Below are positions 15,110 to 24,095 of a stretch of DNA of 39,751 nt, in pieces. The position numbers and the translations under genes were made by a program. Below the pieces are notes generated by a model, which was not told the DNA's origin, made no database searches, and was given only the letters and a program-made list of their open reading frames with translations. The stretch is from Actinomycetes bacterium (GTDB lineage Bacteria; Actinomycetota; Acidimicrobiia; Acidimicrobiales; SZUA-35), in NCBI GenBank assembly GCA_024276425.1, contig JAJRXF010000121.1, forward strand, positions 1 through 39,751, in the 5' to 3' direction. Positions within the stretch are counted from its first letter, which is position 1. Every line of letters begins with the position of its first letter.

Positions 15110-16112
15110 AGGTTTGTTCGGTCTCCTGGCTGAGTGAGCGTTGGCCGTTTTCGGGATCTTCGAATTCTAAGCGCAGGGTGGAGGAGCCTGAAAGTTCATA
15201 GAGGGCCACAGGGAGTTCGACCCGCCAGGTGAGGCTTCCAACGAGGGTCGACTGCCCGCCAAGAATAGTAACCGGCCCACTCGGTAGCTGGGCATCGCCG
15301 GGAAGAAAGCTGATTCGAACAACCACATCGGCTTGGATCAAGTCCGGGCCGACCTCGGTAACGGTTGCCTGGCTACTAACCGATGAAGGCAAGCCCGATA
15401 CCAGCCGAGTCGCCGAAGCAGCCCAGCGGGCACCAAGCCCTACGGGCTCCGTTGGCACTGGGATCTGAGCCAAACTCAAGGCATCCTCGAAACTGGCGAG
15501 GGCGTCGCTTGTTTGCTGATCAGCCAGTGGTAGCTGGGGGCCTCGCTGGTGGTCGGCCCATTGTTTGGTCCAGCCCTGTTCGAACCACGCGTCACGGACC
15601 TCAGCCAGTAACTGGCTGAGGTCGTCATCGGATGTGGCCAAGCCAGCCCCGCCAACTCGCGACGGGCCCAGAGTTGTTCGAAGGGTGAACCTGTTCGAAG
15701 TTTGCTCCACCACTTCGAGCTGCAGGTCGGTCGAAAAGTTGGTCGTCACCATCGGCACGTTCGAGTCCGAACGCACAGTTGTTGTGTTGCCAAGAACGAA
15801 CCACTGATTGCTGACGTTTTCATAGACAAGCAGGTTGGGCTCATCCGTGATGGTGCCGGCCCTCAGCGATCGGCGCGGCTCCTCGCCTGCGCTCATGAGG
15901 ACAAGCTTGTCGGGAACGGGCACAAACTCTGTGGTTGAGGTGACGTCCTCAACCACAGGTTTAGTTGAGACAATGGAGATCGTAGTTGAGGTCTCGGCTG
16001 TGGAGGCAACGGCCCGCACACTCACCGTAGGTGGGGATGAGTCGGCAGCTGAACTGCAACCCGACAGCAGGAAGATCCCGGCGATAGCCGCTCTCCCGAG
16101 TTGGCCAGTCAT
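15090..16112 (-). CDS. Secreted lipoprotein, unknown function
   Basis: A 340-residue protein with a lipoprotein signal peptide: a basic start, a hydrophobic stretch and the lipobox LLSGC with the lipidated Cys at residue 19. A Thr/Ser/Val-rich spacer follows to about residue 60. The C-terminal domain contains IPVPTEPVGLGARWAAS and repeated beta-strand-like stretches, which loosely resemble DUF6263-type envelope proteins; that is a weak assignment. It should sit on the outer face of the cytoplasmic membrane. It lies 7 bases after proS and is probably co-transcribed, though no functional link is obvious. Confidence 0.75.
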   Translation of the reverse strand: MTGQLGRAAIAGIFLLSGCSSAADSSPPTVSVRAVASTAETSTTISIVSTKPVVEDVTSTTEFVPVPDKLVLMSAGEEPRRSLRAGTITDEPNLLVYENVSNQWFVLGNTTTVRSDSNVPMVTTNFSTDLQLEVVEQTSNRFTLRTTLGPSRVGGAGLATSDDDLSQLLAEVRDAWFEQGWTKQWADHQRGPQLPLADQQTSDALASFEDALSLAQIPVPTEPVGLGARWAASATRLVSGLPSSVSSQATVTEVGPDLIQADVVVRISFLPGDAQLPSGPVTILGGQSTLVGSLTWRVELPVALYELSGSSTLRLEFEDPENGQRSLSQETEQTYVLRPR

Positions 16113-16119
16113 CGCACAG

Positions 16120-17829
16120 CTAGACCTTCGCAGCCTTCACCAGATCCACCACACGACTGACGACATCGCCCAGGGCAATGTTCTCATTTGTGTCCGTTGC
16201 CCGGTATCCGAGTTCGGCCTCGCCGGCCTTCAGCCCCCTTGGCCCCAACGTGATTCGATAGGGGAATCCGCAGAGTTCGGCGTCGGCGAATTTAACCCCA
16301 GCACGGGCGTCGCGATCGTCCAGCAGAACATCGATTCCCTCGGCCAGCAGCTGATGGTAAATGCGTTCGCCCTCAGCCAGTGTTTCCTCATCAAGACGCA
16401 TCAGGGTGATGACAACCTCGTAGGGGGCAATGGAAACGGGCCAGACCATGCCCTTGTCGTCGTTGTTGGCCTCGACCGAAGCCGCCATATTGCGTCCGAT
16501 GCCAATTCCGTAGCTCCCCATGACCACTGGGACGGGCTTACCGTCAGCGTCTGAGACAGTGACATCGAAGACCTCAGAGAACTTCGTTCCCAGTTTGAAG
16601 ATGTGGCCGATTTCGATGCAGCGATCAACCTCGAGAGGCGATCCGCAGTTTGGGCAGGCCTCGCCTGGTTGTACTTCGCGCAGATCGGCCCACTGGCTGG
16701 TGTGAAGGTCGCGCGCAACGCTGACGCCTCGAAAGTGATAGCCATCCTCGTTAGCACCCGTGGTCATATTCACTCGCCCACTCAGGGCGATGTCGGTGAT
16801 CACTGGGTGGTGGTCGACGGCCACGGCTCCAAGGCTGCCAGGTCTGGCCCCAAGGGCGGCCTGTGTTTCCTCTGGACCAGCTGGTCGAATGTCGATCGCA
16901 GCAGTGGCGTCGGCCAGTTTCTGGAGGTTGAGTTGGTGGTCGCCCCGAAGTACGACAAGAGTAACAACCTCATCCAGGACCATGACCAGAGTCTTGAGTT
17001 GGCGCTCGGCGCTGGCTCCGCCATCAAACTCTTCCAACGCGGCGATGGTTAGAACTCCGGGAGTGGGGAACTTTTCGATTTCGGCAACTGAGTCACCGTC
17101 GTCGATTGTGGGCAGTGTCGATGTTGCCTTTTCGACGTTGGCGGCATAGTCGCAGGCCCGACAGACAATGACGTCGTCCTCACCGGCGTCGGCCACGGTC
17201 ATGAACTCGATCGAATCGGTCCCTCCCATGGCGCCATTGCTAGCTTCAACCCCGAATGCTGGGATCCCGAGACGGGCGAAGATGCGTTTGTAGGCCACGT
17301 CATGAGCATCGAAGGCCGCGTCTAGCCCAGCGGCATCAACGTCGAAGCTATAGGAGTCCTTCATAGCGAACTCGCGAACTCGCAGGAGCCCACTTTTTGG
17401 TCGTGCTTCGTCGCGAAACTTTGTTTGGATGTGGTACCAGATTTGAGGGAGTTGTTTATAGGAACTCAGCTCGGCTGCAACCGTGGCGAAGATCTCTTCG
17501 TGGGTGACGCCGAGGGCGACTTCGGCTCCCTTGCGATCCTGGAACCGAAACATGATGTCGCCCATGGTGTCCCACCGGCCAGACTCCATCCAGATGCTTG
17601 CGGGGTGCATGGTTGGAAGTAAGAATTCTTGACCGCCGATGGCGTTGATCTCTTCGCGAACGATTGCGGCCACTTTCTGGTGTACTCGCCAGCCGAGGGG
17701 AAGCAGCGAGTAATGACCGGCGTGGAGTTGGCGGATGAAGCCTCCACGGATGAGAAGCCGGTGGCTTGGGGCGACGGCATCGTTTGGGGCCTCTCGCAGG
17801 GTGGGGACGAACAACTTTGACCAGCGCAT
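16120..17829 (-). CDS. proS: Prolyl-tRNA synthetase, bacterial type
   Basis: Charges tRNA-Pro with proline. This is a 569-residue class II synthetase. Motif 1 is near HAGHYSLLPLGWRVHQKV, motif 2 at IQTKFRDEARPKSGLLRVREF, and motif 3 at GSYGIGIGRNMAASVEANND. Between motifs 2 and 3, about residues 220-410, is the INS editing domain that clears Ala-tRNA-Pro (ATAAIDIRPAGPEETQAALG). The anticodon-binding domain forms the C-terminus. ATG 17829. The intergenic space to the divergent formate dehydrogenase gene is 174 bases. Confidence 0.96.
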   Translation of the reverse strand: MRWSKLFVPTLREAPNDAVAPSHRLLIRGGFIRQLHAGHYSLLPLGWRVHQKVAAIVREEINAIGGQEFLLPTMHPASIWMESGRWDTMGDIMFRFQDRKGAEVALGVTHEEIFATVAAELSSYKQLPQIWYHIQTKFRDEARPKSGLLRVREFAMKDSYSFDVDAAGLDAAFDAHDVAYKRIFARLGIPAFGVEASNGAMGGTDSIEFMTVADAGEDDVIVCRACDYAANVEKATSTLPTIDDGDSVAEIEKFPTPGVLTIAALEEFDGGASAERQLKTLVMVLDEVVTLVVLRGDHQLNLQKLADATAAIDIRPAGPEETQAALGARPGSLGAVAVDHHPVITDIALSGRVNMTTGANEDGYHFRGVSVARDLHTSQWADLREVQPGEACPNCGSPLEVDRCIEIGHIFKLGTKFSEVFDVTVSDADGKPVPVVMGSYGIGIGRNMAASVEANNDDKGMVWPVSIAPYEVVITLMRLDEETLAEGERIYHQLLAEGIDVLLDDRDARAGVKFADAELCGFPYRITLGPRGLKAGEAELGYRATDTNENIALGDVVSRVVDLVKAAKV

Positions 17830-17918
17830 AGGCGGTTGAGGCTAGCGAGGAGAACGGGGTGGTTCGTTCGAATAAGGAAGCGATTGGGATCCGGTCCGGA
17901 AAACGGAACGAATCCACA

Positions 17919-17944
17919 TGGTGGAACAAGTAAAGACTCCACCA
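17919..17944. promoter_or_regulatory. Inverted repeat upstream of the formate dehydrogenase operon
   Basis: TGGTGGA at 17919-17925 and TCCACCA at 17938-17944 are perfect reverse complements with a 12-base spacer. They lie 60-85 bases before the proposed fdhA ATG, in the region that must hold promoters for both this operon and the divergent proS. An operator is plausible but not shown. Confidence 0.4.
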
Positions 17945-18003
17945 GTGAGAAACCATGGTCGATGAGGCGGCGTCCCTGTGGATTGGGTGCGATACTGACC
18001 AGC

Positions 18004-19959
18004 ATGCGATCGCCACGAAGTCCAAGGCACACCCCCAAGCAGCGTCTCACTCACCCCTGGGTGCGATACGACGGCGAGCTTCGCCCTGCAACCTGGGAGG
18101 AAGCTCTGGACAGAGTAGTCGCTGGCTTTCGAGCAACTAAGGAGACCAAGGGTGGATCCGGGTTCGCGGTTTTCTCTTGTTCGAAGAGTACGAATGAGAT
18201 GAACTACGCCGCTCAGAAGTTTGCTCGTGCCGTTTTGGGTACGAACAATATTGACTCTTGCAACCGAACTTGACACGCGCCAAGTGTCGTCGGTCTGGCG
18301 ACAGTCTTTGGTGCGGGCGGCGGCACCGTGTCCTACAAGGAGATTGAGGAGGTTGATGTCATTCTGCTTTGGGGATCCAATGCTCGTGAAGCCCATCCAA
18401 TTTTCTTTCATCACCTGATGTCTGGACTAGACAACGGGGCCAGAATGTACGCTGTGGACCCACGCCGAACCTCTTCGGCAACCTTCGCCGACGTTTGGCT
18501 GGGACTAAACCTTGGCTCCGATATCGCCATGTCCAATACGGTGGCTCGCGAAATCATCCATCAGGGTTTAGTCAACCAGAACTTCATTGACCACTCGACC
18601 ACCGGCTTTGATACTTACGCCGAATCGGTTGAACCATTCACGCTAGAGGTTGGGGCCGAGTTGACCGGGGTCCCGGCCGAGGCAATTGCGGAAATGGCTC
18701 GGGCGTATGCCACCGCGGACAAGGCTCAGATCTTGTGGACCTTGGGGATCACCGAGCATCACAATGGGGTCGACAACGTTTTTGCCCTCTGCAATTTGGC
18801 CTTGCTTACCGGTCATGTTGGGCGATGGGGAAGCGGACTGGTTCCTCTACGGGGACAGAACAATGTTCAGGGCGGAGGAGATATGGGAGCGCTCCCCAAT
18901 AAGTTCCCAGGGTTTCAGAACATCACTGATCCAGCGGCCCAGGCGAAATTTCGGACCGCCTATGGTGTCGATCTGCCGGATGAGGACGGTCTCCACCTCA
19001 CCCTGATGTTCGAGGCTATGGACCGTGGCGAAATAACCTCGGCCTACGTTATTGGAGAGAATCCCGCCGATTCCGAGGCCGATATCGAATTCGCCCGAGC
19101 GACGTTGCGCGGCCTGGACACCCTGGTGGTGCAAGATATTTTCATGACCCGCACCGCAGAGTTGGCCGACGTTGTTCTCCCGGCATCTGTGGGCTGGGTC
19201 GAGAGCGATGGCACCGTGACTTCCTCCGAGCGGCGAGTCCAGCGGGTACGGGCCGCGGTGAGTCCGCCGGGTGAGGCGAAGCATGATCAGGACATCATTG
19301 GCGAACTTGCCCGCAGGCTTGGCTATGACTGGGGGCGACCGGATTCGATCGAGCTTTGGGATGAACTGCGATCCCTTTCCCCCTTGCACGCCGGTATGTC
19401 CTATCAACGCCTCGATGCCAAAGGCCTTCAGTGGCCGTGCCCCTCCCTGGAACACCCCGGAACTCCGTTCTTGCATAGCTGGCTTTGGGACGATGATCTC
19501 GGGGGTCACCCCCCTGCACCCTTCACCGTCGTCGAAGCGGCTGGCCCAAAGGAGGAACTGAGTGTTGAGTTTCCGATGAGACTCACTACTGGACGTGCTC
19601 TGGATTCATTCAACACCGGAGTCCAAAGTGGTGGCTTTGACTCACCGATTCGTTATGGCGATGCGCTGGACATCAATCCTGCCGATGCCGCATCCCTAGA
19701 TCTGCTCGATGGGGAGCGAGTATTGGTTTCGTCTGCCCGGGGATCGGTTGAAATGCCAATCCGATTCCAACCGGAGATCCCCCGAGGTCTCACCTTTACC
19801 ACCTTCCACTTTCCAGAATTCGTTGACATCAACGTGCTAACCAGTGACGCATGGGACAAGAAGTCTGGCACCGCGGAGTTCAAGGCCGCCAGTATTCGGA
19901 TCGACAAGATTGAGGCTCCTGCCGCTGAGAACCACAGTGAGGTCGACCATCATGGCTGA
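18004..19959 (+). CDS. fdhA: Formate dehydrogenase catalytic subunit, selenocysteine-containing, body domain only
   Basis: Molybdenum or tungsten bis-MGD enzyme body (651 aa) oxidising formate to CO2. An in-frame TGA at 18271-18273, codon 90, falls in NNIDSCNRT-U-HAPSV, where relatives have Cys or Sec followed by the conserved His. A SECIS-like hairpin follows, and the frame then continues without break (VVGLATVFGAGGGT, LLWGSNAREAHPIFFHH, GITEHHNG, RGQNNVQGGGDMGA, VQDIFMTRTAELADVVLP, GVQSGGF). The N-terminal [4Fe-4S] domain normally in the same chain is missing; it is on the protein of 21748-22611. ATG 18004 is the best start, giving KQRLTHPWVRYDG, which matches the family just after the iron-sulfur domain; the ribosome-binding site is weak. 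The stop overlaps the next start by 8 bases. Confidence 0.93.
18271..18303 (+). promoter_or_regulatory. UGA selenocysteine codon with bacterial SECIS-like hairpin
   Basis: Counting the UGA as bases 1-3, bases 15-21 (18285-18291) pair with bases 27-33 (18297-18303) in a 7-bp stem with one G-U pair, closing a five-base loop GGUCU at 18292-18296. In E. coli fdhF the loop GGUCU also falls at positions 22-26 and a U at 17; here both are in the same places. SelB recognises this loop. Here U17 is paired rather than bulged. Confidence 0.88.
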
Positions 19960-21751
19960 TCTGCATCTGAGCGAGGATCTGGCCAGCGAAGCTGAAGTAT
20001 CGGCGATCGATTCCGCCATTGCTGAGCTTGGTCTTGATCCCGCCGTTGTTCAGGAGACCCCACGCCTTGTCCGCGGTGGGAATCGTCGCAGGGCAAGTCG
20101 TCGTCACGGACTCCTACCTGCTTTGCACGCACTTCAGCGTGAGTCCGGATGGATTAGTCCCGGCGGACTCAATCACATCTCGAAGGTCCTGCAGGTGCCT
20201 CCGGCGGAGGCCTACGGGGTTGCCAGTTTCTATGAGCTTTTCCGAGTCGATTCTCCTCCGGATCATGACGGCAATGTTGTTCATGTTTGTGTTGATGCGG
20301 CCTGCCAAATTGCCGGTTCGGCCAAGACTATTGCCTCCTTGGAGGCCCAGGGGGTTGCCGTGCATCGGAGTCCCTGCCTTGGTCAATGCGAACGTCCGGT
20401 TGCTCAGTTCATTCAGGGACGACAAAGGCCAGACTCAGTGGAAGCCGATGGCGTCGAGAATGGGAGCATCGATGGTGTGCTCTGGGACTTGCCCCAGAAG
20501 CACGATCCATCTCTGAAGCTCCTGGCCCGAGTCGGGCGAATCGATCCGACCAGTCTTGAGGCCTATGTGGGCAGCGGCGGCTACCGAGCCCTGGCCCGGG
20601 CCTTCACCCTTGGTGCCAGCAAGGTGGTAGAGGAGGTATTGTCCTCTGGCTTAGCGGGTCGAGGCGGTGCTGCCTTCCCTACTGGAATCAAGTGGCAGGC
20701 GGTTGCGGCCGAGTCTGGTCAGAAATACGTTGTCGCCAACGCCGATGAATCCGAGCCGGGAACATTCAAGGACCGAACCCTGATGGAGAATGATCCGTTC
20801 GCTTTGGTTGAGGCACTGACCATCGCTGGATTCGCTACCGGGGCGACAAAGGGGTGGATCTATGTTCGAGGGGAGTACCCCTTAGCCGTCCAACGACTTC
20901 AAAACGCCATTGATGCTGCCCGGGATGCTGGCTTTGTTGGCCAGGGAATCGCCCGATCCTCGATCGAGTTCGATATAGAGATTCGCCGCGGAGCCGGCGC
21001 CTACATTTGCGGCGAGGAGACTGCCCTGTTCAATTCCCTTGAGGGATTCCGAGGGGAGCCGCGGCAGAAGCCACCCTTCCCGACAACTCATGGATTGTTC
21101 GCCAGGCCCACCGCAATTAACAATCCGGAGACACTGCTCAATGTGTTATCTATTGTTCTTGATGGAGGTGAGGCTTACGCCGCCAGCGGGACCGAGGGTT
21201 CGTCTGGAACCAAGCTGTTCTGCTTGTCCGGAAACGTCGTTCGTCCGGGGATCTACGAGGTGGAATTTGGACCAACCTTGGGCGAAGTGCTCGAGTTGGC
21301 TGGGGGAGTAGTAGGCAATCTGAGAGCAATTTTGCTTGGTGGAGCGGCTGGTTCTTTCGTGGGTCCAGACATGCTGGATCTGCCACTGACCATGGAAGCA
21401 ACAAGGGATGCGGGCTTGTCTCTTGGGTCGGGAGTGATCATGGCGTTCAACGACGAGGTCGATCTTGGCGCCGTGGTTACTCGCATTGCAGAGTTCTTCC
21501 GCAATGAGAGTTGTGGTCAGTGCGTGCCTTGCCGGGTTGGTTCATTGCGTCAACATGAGCTCTTGGAGTCTTCGTTGTCCAGTTCCAGGGGTGAGGAACC
21601 GTTGGGGATAGTGAGCGGGAGTGCTCCGGCTCTGCTGCTAGAAGAGATGGACAGGGTCATGAAGGATGCCTCCATTTGTGGGCTGGGTCATACTGCGTCG
21701 ACCGCCGTGCGCTCGGCAATAGAACTTGGCCTGATGAGGAGTTCCCGGTGA
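19952..21751 (+). CDS. fdhB: Formate dehydrogenase diaphorase subunit, NuoE-NuoF fusion
   Basis: A 599-residue flavin iron-sulfur subunit that passes electrons to NAD+. Residues of about 50-155 are NuoE-like with a thioredoxin-fold [2Fe-2S] site: Cys113, Cys118, Cys142, Cys146 (CVDAAC, CLGQC). The rest is NuoF-like: GLAGRGGAAFPTGIKW (FMN/NAD), NADESEPGTFKDR, GAGAYICGEETALFNSLEG, and the [4Fe-4S] ligands in ESCGQCVPCR with a distant Cys in ASICGLGH. FdsB of soluble NAD-dependent formate dehydrogenases lacks NuoE, which is separate as FdsG; here both are fused, as in some hydrogenase and complex I-like modules. ATG 19952 overlaps the fdhA stop by 8 bases, and the stop overlaps the next start by 4. 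Confidence 0.93.
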   Translation: MADLHLSEDLASEAEVSAIDSAIAELGLDPAVVQETPRLVRGGNRRRASRRHGLLPALHALQRESGWISPGGLNHISKVLQVPPAEAYGVASFYELFRVDSPPDHDGNVVHVCVDAACQIAGSAKTIASLEAQGVAVHRSPCLGQCERPVAQFIQGRQRPDSVEADGVENGSIDGVLWDLPQKHDPSLKLLARVGRIDPTSLEAYVGSGGYRALARAFTLGASKVVEEVLSSGLAGRGGAAFPTGIKWQAVAAESGQKYVVANADESEPGTFKDRTLMENDPFALVEALTIAGFATGATKGWIYVRGEYPLAVQRLQNAIDAARDAGFVGQGIARSSIEFDIEIRRGAGAYICGEETALFNSLEGFRGEPRQKPPFPTTHGLFARPTAINNPETLLNVLSIVLDGGEAYAASGTEGSSGTKLFCLSGNVVRPGIYEVEFGPTLGEVLELAGGVVGNLRAILLGGAAGSFVGPDMLDLPLTMEATRDAGLSLGSGVIMAFNDEVDLGAVVTRIAEFFRNESCGQCVPCRVGSLRQHELLESSLSSSRGEEPLGIVSGSAPALLLEEMDRVMKDASICGLGHTASTAVRSAIELGLMRSSR

Positions 21752-22611
21752 GCAAAGAATCGATTGTCACGGTGTCTATAGACGGCAAAATGGTCTCTGT
21801 CGCGGCTGGAGCAACCCTGCTCGACGCGTGCCGACAAGCGGGAGTTGACACTCCGACCTTGTGTTACGCGGACAATCTCACGGCTGCCAACGCTTGTCGT
21901 GTGTGTGTGGTTGAGGTCGAGGGGTCTCGAACCCTGGTGCCATCGTGCTCTCGTTCGGCCGAGGACGCCATGGTGGTTCAGACTGACTCCGAACGGGTTC
22001 GGCATAGCCGCAAAATGGTGCTGGAGTTCCTTGGGTCGGGGGTTGACCTTTCCCAAGCCGACGATTTGGCCGGTTGGATTGACTACTACGGGTCTGAGCC
22101 GGATCGTTATGGTCCCGATCGGGCGATGATCAAGGAAGAAGTACGTATTCAGGACAGTCTCTATATTCGCGACTACGACAAATGTGTCCTTTGCTACAAG
22201 TGCGTTTCGGCCTGTGGTGAGGACGCCCAACATAGTTTTGCCATCGCCGTTGCTGGTCGCGGATTTGATGCCCGAATTCGCACGGAGTTTGATGTGCGCC
22301 TACCTGATTCGGCCTGCGTCTATTGTGGGAACTGCGTGGCGGTATGTCCCACCAACGCGCTCCAGTTCAAAACGGAGTTTGATCTACGCAAGATGGGCGA
22401 ATGGAAGCCAACTGAGCAAGCAGTTACCCGAACGGTTTGCTCCTATTGCGGTGTTGGTTGCAACCTTGAGGTTCACGTTCAAGACGACACCATCGTGAAG
22501 GTAACTTCGCCCGATGATCACGATGTCACAAGTGGTCATCTCTGTATCAAAGGGCGGTTCGGGTGGAGCTATGTTCAGCCTGGCCAGTCCGCCGCAGAGG
22601 AGGGTGACTAA
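21748..22611 (+). CDS. Formate dehydrogenase iron-sulfur subunit: detached N-terminal half of an FdsA-type protein
   Basis: A 287-residue electron-transfer protein carrying, in order, a NuoG-type [2Fe-2S] site (Cys39, 50, 53, 67), two [4Fe-4S] ferredoxin sites (Cys146, 149, 152, 156 and Cys190, 193, 196, 200), and the [4Fe-4S] domain that normally begins the molybdopterin subunit (Cys231, 234, 238 in CSYCGVGC, and Cys266 in LCIKGRFGW). It stops right after KGRFGWSYV, which is the point where FdsA would run on into the catalytic body. That body is the product of 18004-19959. The two proteins should assemble to rebuild the full wire from FMN to the metal centre. GTG 21748, with GAGGAG upstream and GTGA overlap with the preceding stop, is preferred over earlier starts. 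Confidence 0.92.
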   Translation: MSKESIVTVSIDGKMVSVAAGATLLDACRQAGVDTPTLCYADNLTAANACRVCVVEVEGSRTLVPSCSRSAEDAMVVQTDSERVRHSRKMVLEFLGSGVDLSQADDLAGWIDYYGSEPDRYGPDRAMIKEEVRIQDSLYIRDYDKCVLCYKCVSACGEDAQHSFAIAVAGRGFDARIRTEFDVRLPDSACVYCGNCVAVCPTNALQFKTEFDLRKMGEWKPTEQAVTRTVCSYCGVGCNLEVHVQDDTIVKVTSPDDHDVTSGHLCIKGRFGWSYVQPGQSAAEEGD

Positions 22612-22636
22612 TCGCCGAAAGGCCGTCTTGCTGGTT

Positions 22637-22651
22637 GTTCCATCGTGGAAC
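22637..22651 (+). terminator. Short hairpin after the formate dehydrogenase operon
   Basis: GTTCCA at 22637-22642 pairs with TGGAAC at 22646-22651 around a three-base loop, 26 bases past the operon stop. No T run follows, so it may be a weak terminator or part of the next gene's control region. Confidence 0.3.
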
Positions 22652-22699
22652 CGGTAGTCTCGGGGGTATCACCTGAACCGAGAAAGAAGTGTGGACAGT

Positions 22700-23320
22700 A
22701 TGGGCGTTTTTGATTTCGTGAAAGAGGCTGGCGCGAAAGTCGGCATTGGTGAATCTAAGGCAGAGGCGGCAGCACGCGAGGCCGCCGAGGCAGCGGCCGA
22801 GGCGAAGGCGCAAAAGGATGCCTCGGACAAGCGCGCACAGTCGGCGGCAAAGTGGGCTGCTGATCGCAAGGCGAAGGGCGACGCAGCGGACAAGAAAGAA
22901 CGCGACGCTCGGGCCAAGGAAATGAAGGAGAAGTACGCCGAGTCCCAGAAGGCAACTGGCCTTGAGAACTATGTCGAGAAGCTTGGGTTGAACGTGAAGA
23001 ACCTCGACATCCGTTTCGATGATGGGGTCGCCACGATCTCGGGCGAAGCTCCCGATCAGGACACCCGCGAACGCGTGATTCTCGCCGTCGGCAACACCGA
23101 TGGCGTTGAGACCGTTAGCGAAACGATTACCGTGGCCAGTGGCGGTGCCGAGTCTGCGCTGCATGTGGTGGTGAAGGGCGACACCCTGTGGGCCATTGCA
23201 AAGGCTCGCCTCGGCGACGGCAATCGCTATCCGGAGATCTTCGAAGCGAATCGTCCGATGCTCAGTGACCCCAACAAGATTTTTGTTGGTCAGGTGCTCC
23301 GTATTCCTGGCGGAAACTAG
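22700..23320 (+). CDS. BON-LysM protein, Kbp/YgaU-like
   Basis: A 206-residue protein. ATG 22700 is chosen because it gives MGVFDFVKEAGAKV, the beginning typical of the E. coli potassium-binding protein Kbp family; GTG 22691 is possible. After this comes an unusual helical, Ala/Lys/Glu-rich segment of about 60 residues (EAAAREAAEAAAEAKAQ), then a BON domain (about 82-140, GVATISGEAPDQDTRERV) and a C-terminal LysM domain (about 150-205, VVKGDTLWAIAKARLGDGNR). E. coli Kbp is cytoplasmic and binds K+. No signal peptide is visible. The highly charged inserted helix is not in E. coli Kbp. It is 88 bases after the formate dehydrogenase operon. Confidence 0.85.
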   Translation: MGVFDFVKEAGAKVGIGESKAEAAAREAAEAAAEAKAQKDASDKRAQSAAKWAADRKAKGDAADKKERDARAKEMKEKYAESQKATGLENYVEKLGLNVKNLDIRFDDGVATISGEAPDQDTRERVILAVGNTDGVETVSETITVASGGAESALHVVVKGDTLWAIAKARLGDGNRYPEIFEANRPMLSDPNKIFVGQVLRIPGGN

Positions 23321-23441
23321 TACTGGATCGACGTCGGGGATGGCTCGGTCCAACTGGATCGAGCCATTGTCGCGTCTTGGACTAGGAACTTCACGGGATA
23401 CCGGTTTCTTGCAATGGCTTTGCTCGGGTTAGCCTTGACCC

Positions 23442-24047
23442 ATGGATGCCTCGGAATGGAACAAGCGATACGCCGACAGCGAGTATGTTTGGACAATCAA
23501 GGTCAATCAATTCGTCGAGCAGCACCTGGCCGAGCTTGAGCCGGGAACTGCTATTGATTTAGCAGCCGGTGAGTGTCGAAATGCGGTCTGGCTGGCTTCC
23601 CGGGGTTGGGAGGTCACCGCAGTTGATTACTCTGAGGTTGGGCTCGACAAGGGACGCAAACTGGCACAGGACAATCTGAGTGACAAGGCATCCAACCTAC
23701 GCTTTGTCTGTGCCGATGCGACGACATGGCAGGCTCCTGAGCCGGTAGACCTCGTCCTGCTCAGCTACCTCCAGTTGGAAAACGACGAACGGACCGCAGC
23801 TCTTCGACATGCCAAGGCTTGGCTCAACCCCGGTGGGCGGATCTTTGTCATCGCCCACGATCAAACCAATGTGACAGAGGGCTACGGAGGGCCACCCTCC
23901 AAGGAGGTTTGCTATGACCTAGATGAGACGGTTGAGACGCTGAGCGGTCTACGAATAGAGGTTGCCGAGGTGGCAGAGCGAATCGTCGATAGGCCAGATG
24001 GCCGCCACATTGCCCTCGACACCCTGGTGATGGCTCGCAACGATTGA
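23442..24047 (+). CDS. Class I SAM-dependent methyltransferase, TehB-like
   Basis: A 201-residue soluble methyltransferase. Motif I (AIDLAAGECRNAVWLASRG, about 37-55) binds S-adenosylmethionine; AVDYSEVGLDKGRK is the acidic-end strand, VCADATTW and VDLVLLSYLQ follow, and WLNPGGRIFVIAHD is the post-motif region. It begins with WNKRYADSEYVW, usual for the tellurite-resistance/thiopurine-like branch. The substrate is unknown. ATG 23442; no strong ribosome-binding site is seen. Confidence 0.85.
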   Translation: MDASEWNKRYADSEYVWTIKVNQFVEQHLAELEPGTAIDLAAGECRNAVWLASRGWEVTAVDYSEVGLDKGRKLAQDNLSDKASNLRFVCADATTWQAPEPVDLVLLSYLQLENDERTAALRHAKAWLNPGGRIFVIAHDQTNVTEGYGGPPSKEVCYDLDETVETLSGLRIEVAEVAERIVDRPDGRHIALDTLVMARND

Positions 24048-24095
24048 AGCGTCGGTCCGTCTGTTTCCTAGGGGATATTGCCCAATCGAGAAACA

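Noticed and set aside
17836-18003. N-terminal extension of fdhA back to 17836
   Set aside because: The extra residues are Arg/Gly/Ser-rich without family resemblance and lie in the shared promoter gap with proS.
18004-19959. Frameshifted or broken fdhA, two separate genes
   Set aside because: Both parts are in the same frame, separated only by one TGA at the Cys/Sec active-site position with a SECIS-like hairpin after it; the codons between TGA and the next ATG match the family.
22547-23353. 268-codon minus frame opposite the Kbp-like gene
   Set aside because: Leu/Arg/Cys-rich shadow of the Ala/Lys-rich helix; the plus-strand protein has BON and LysM domains.
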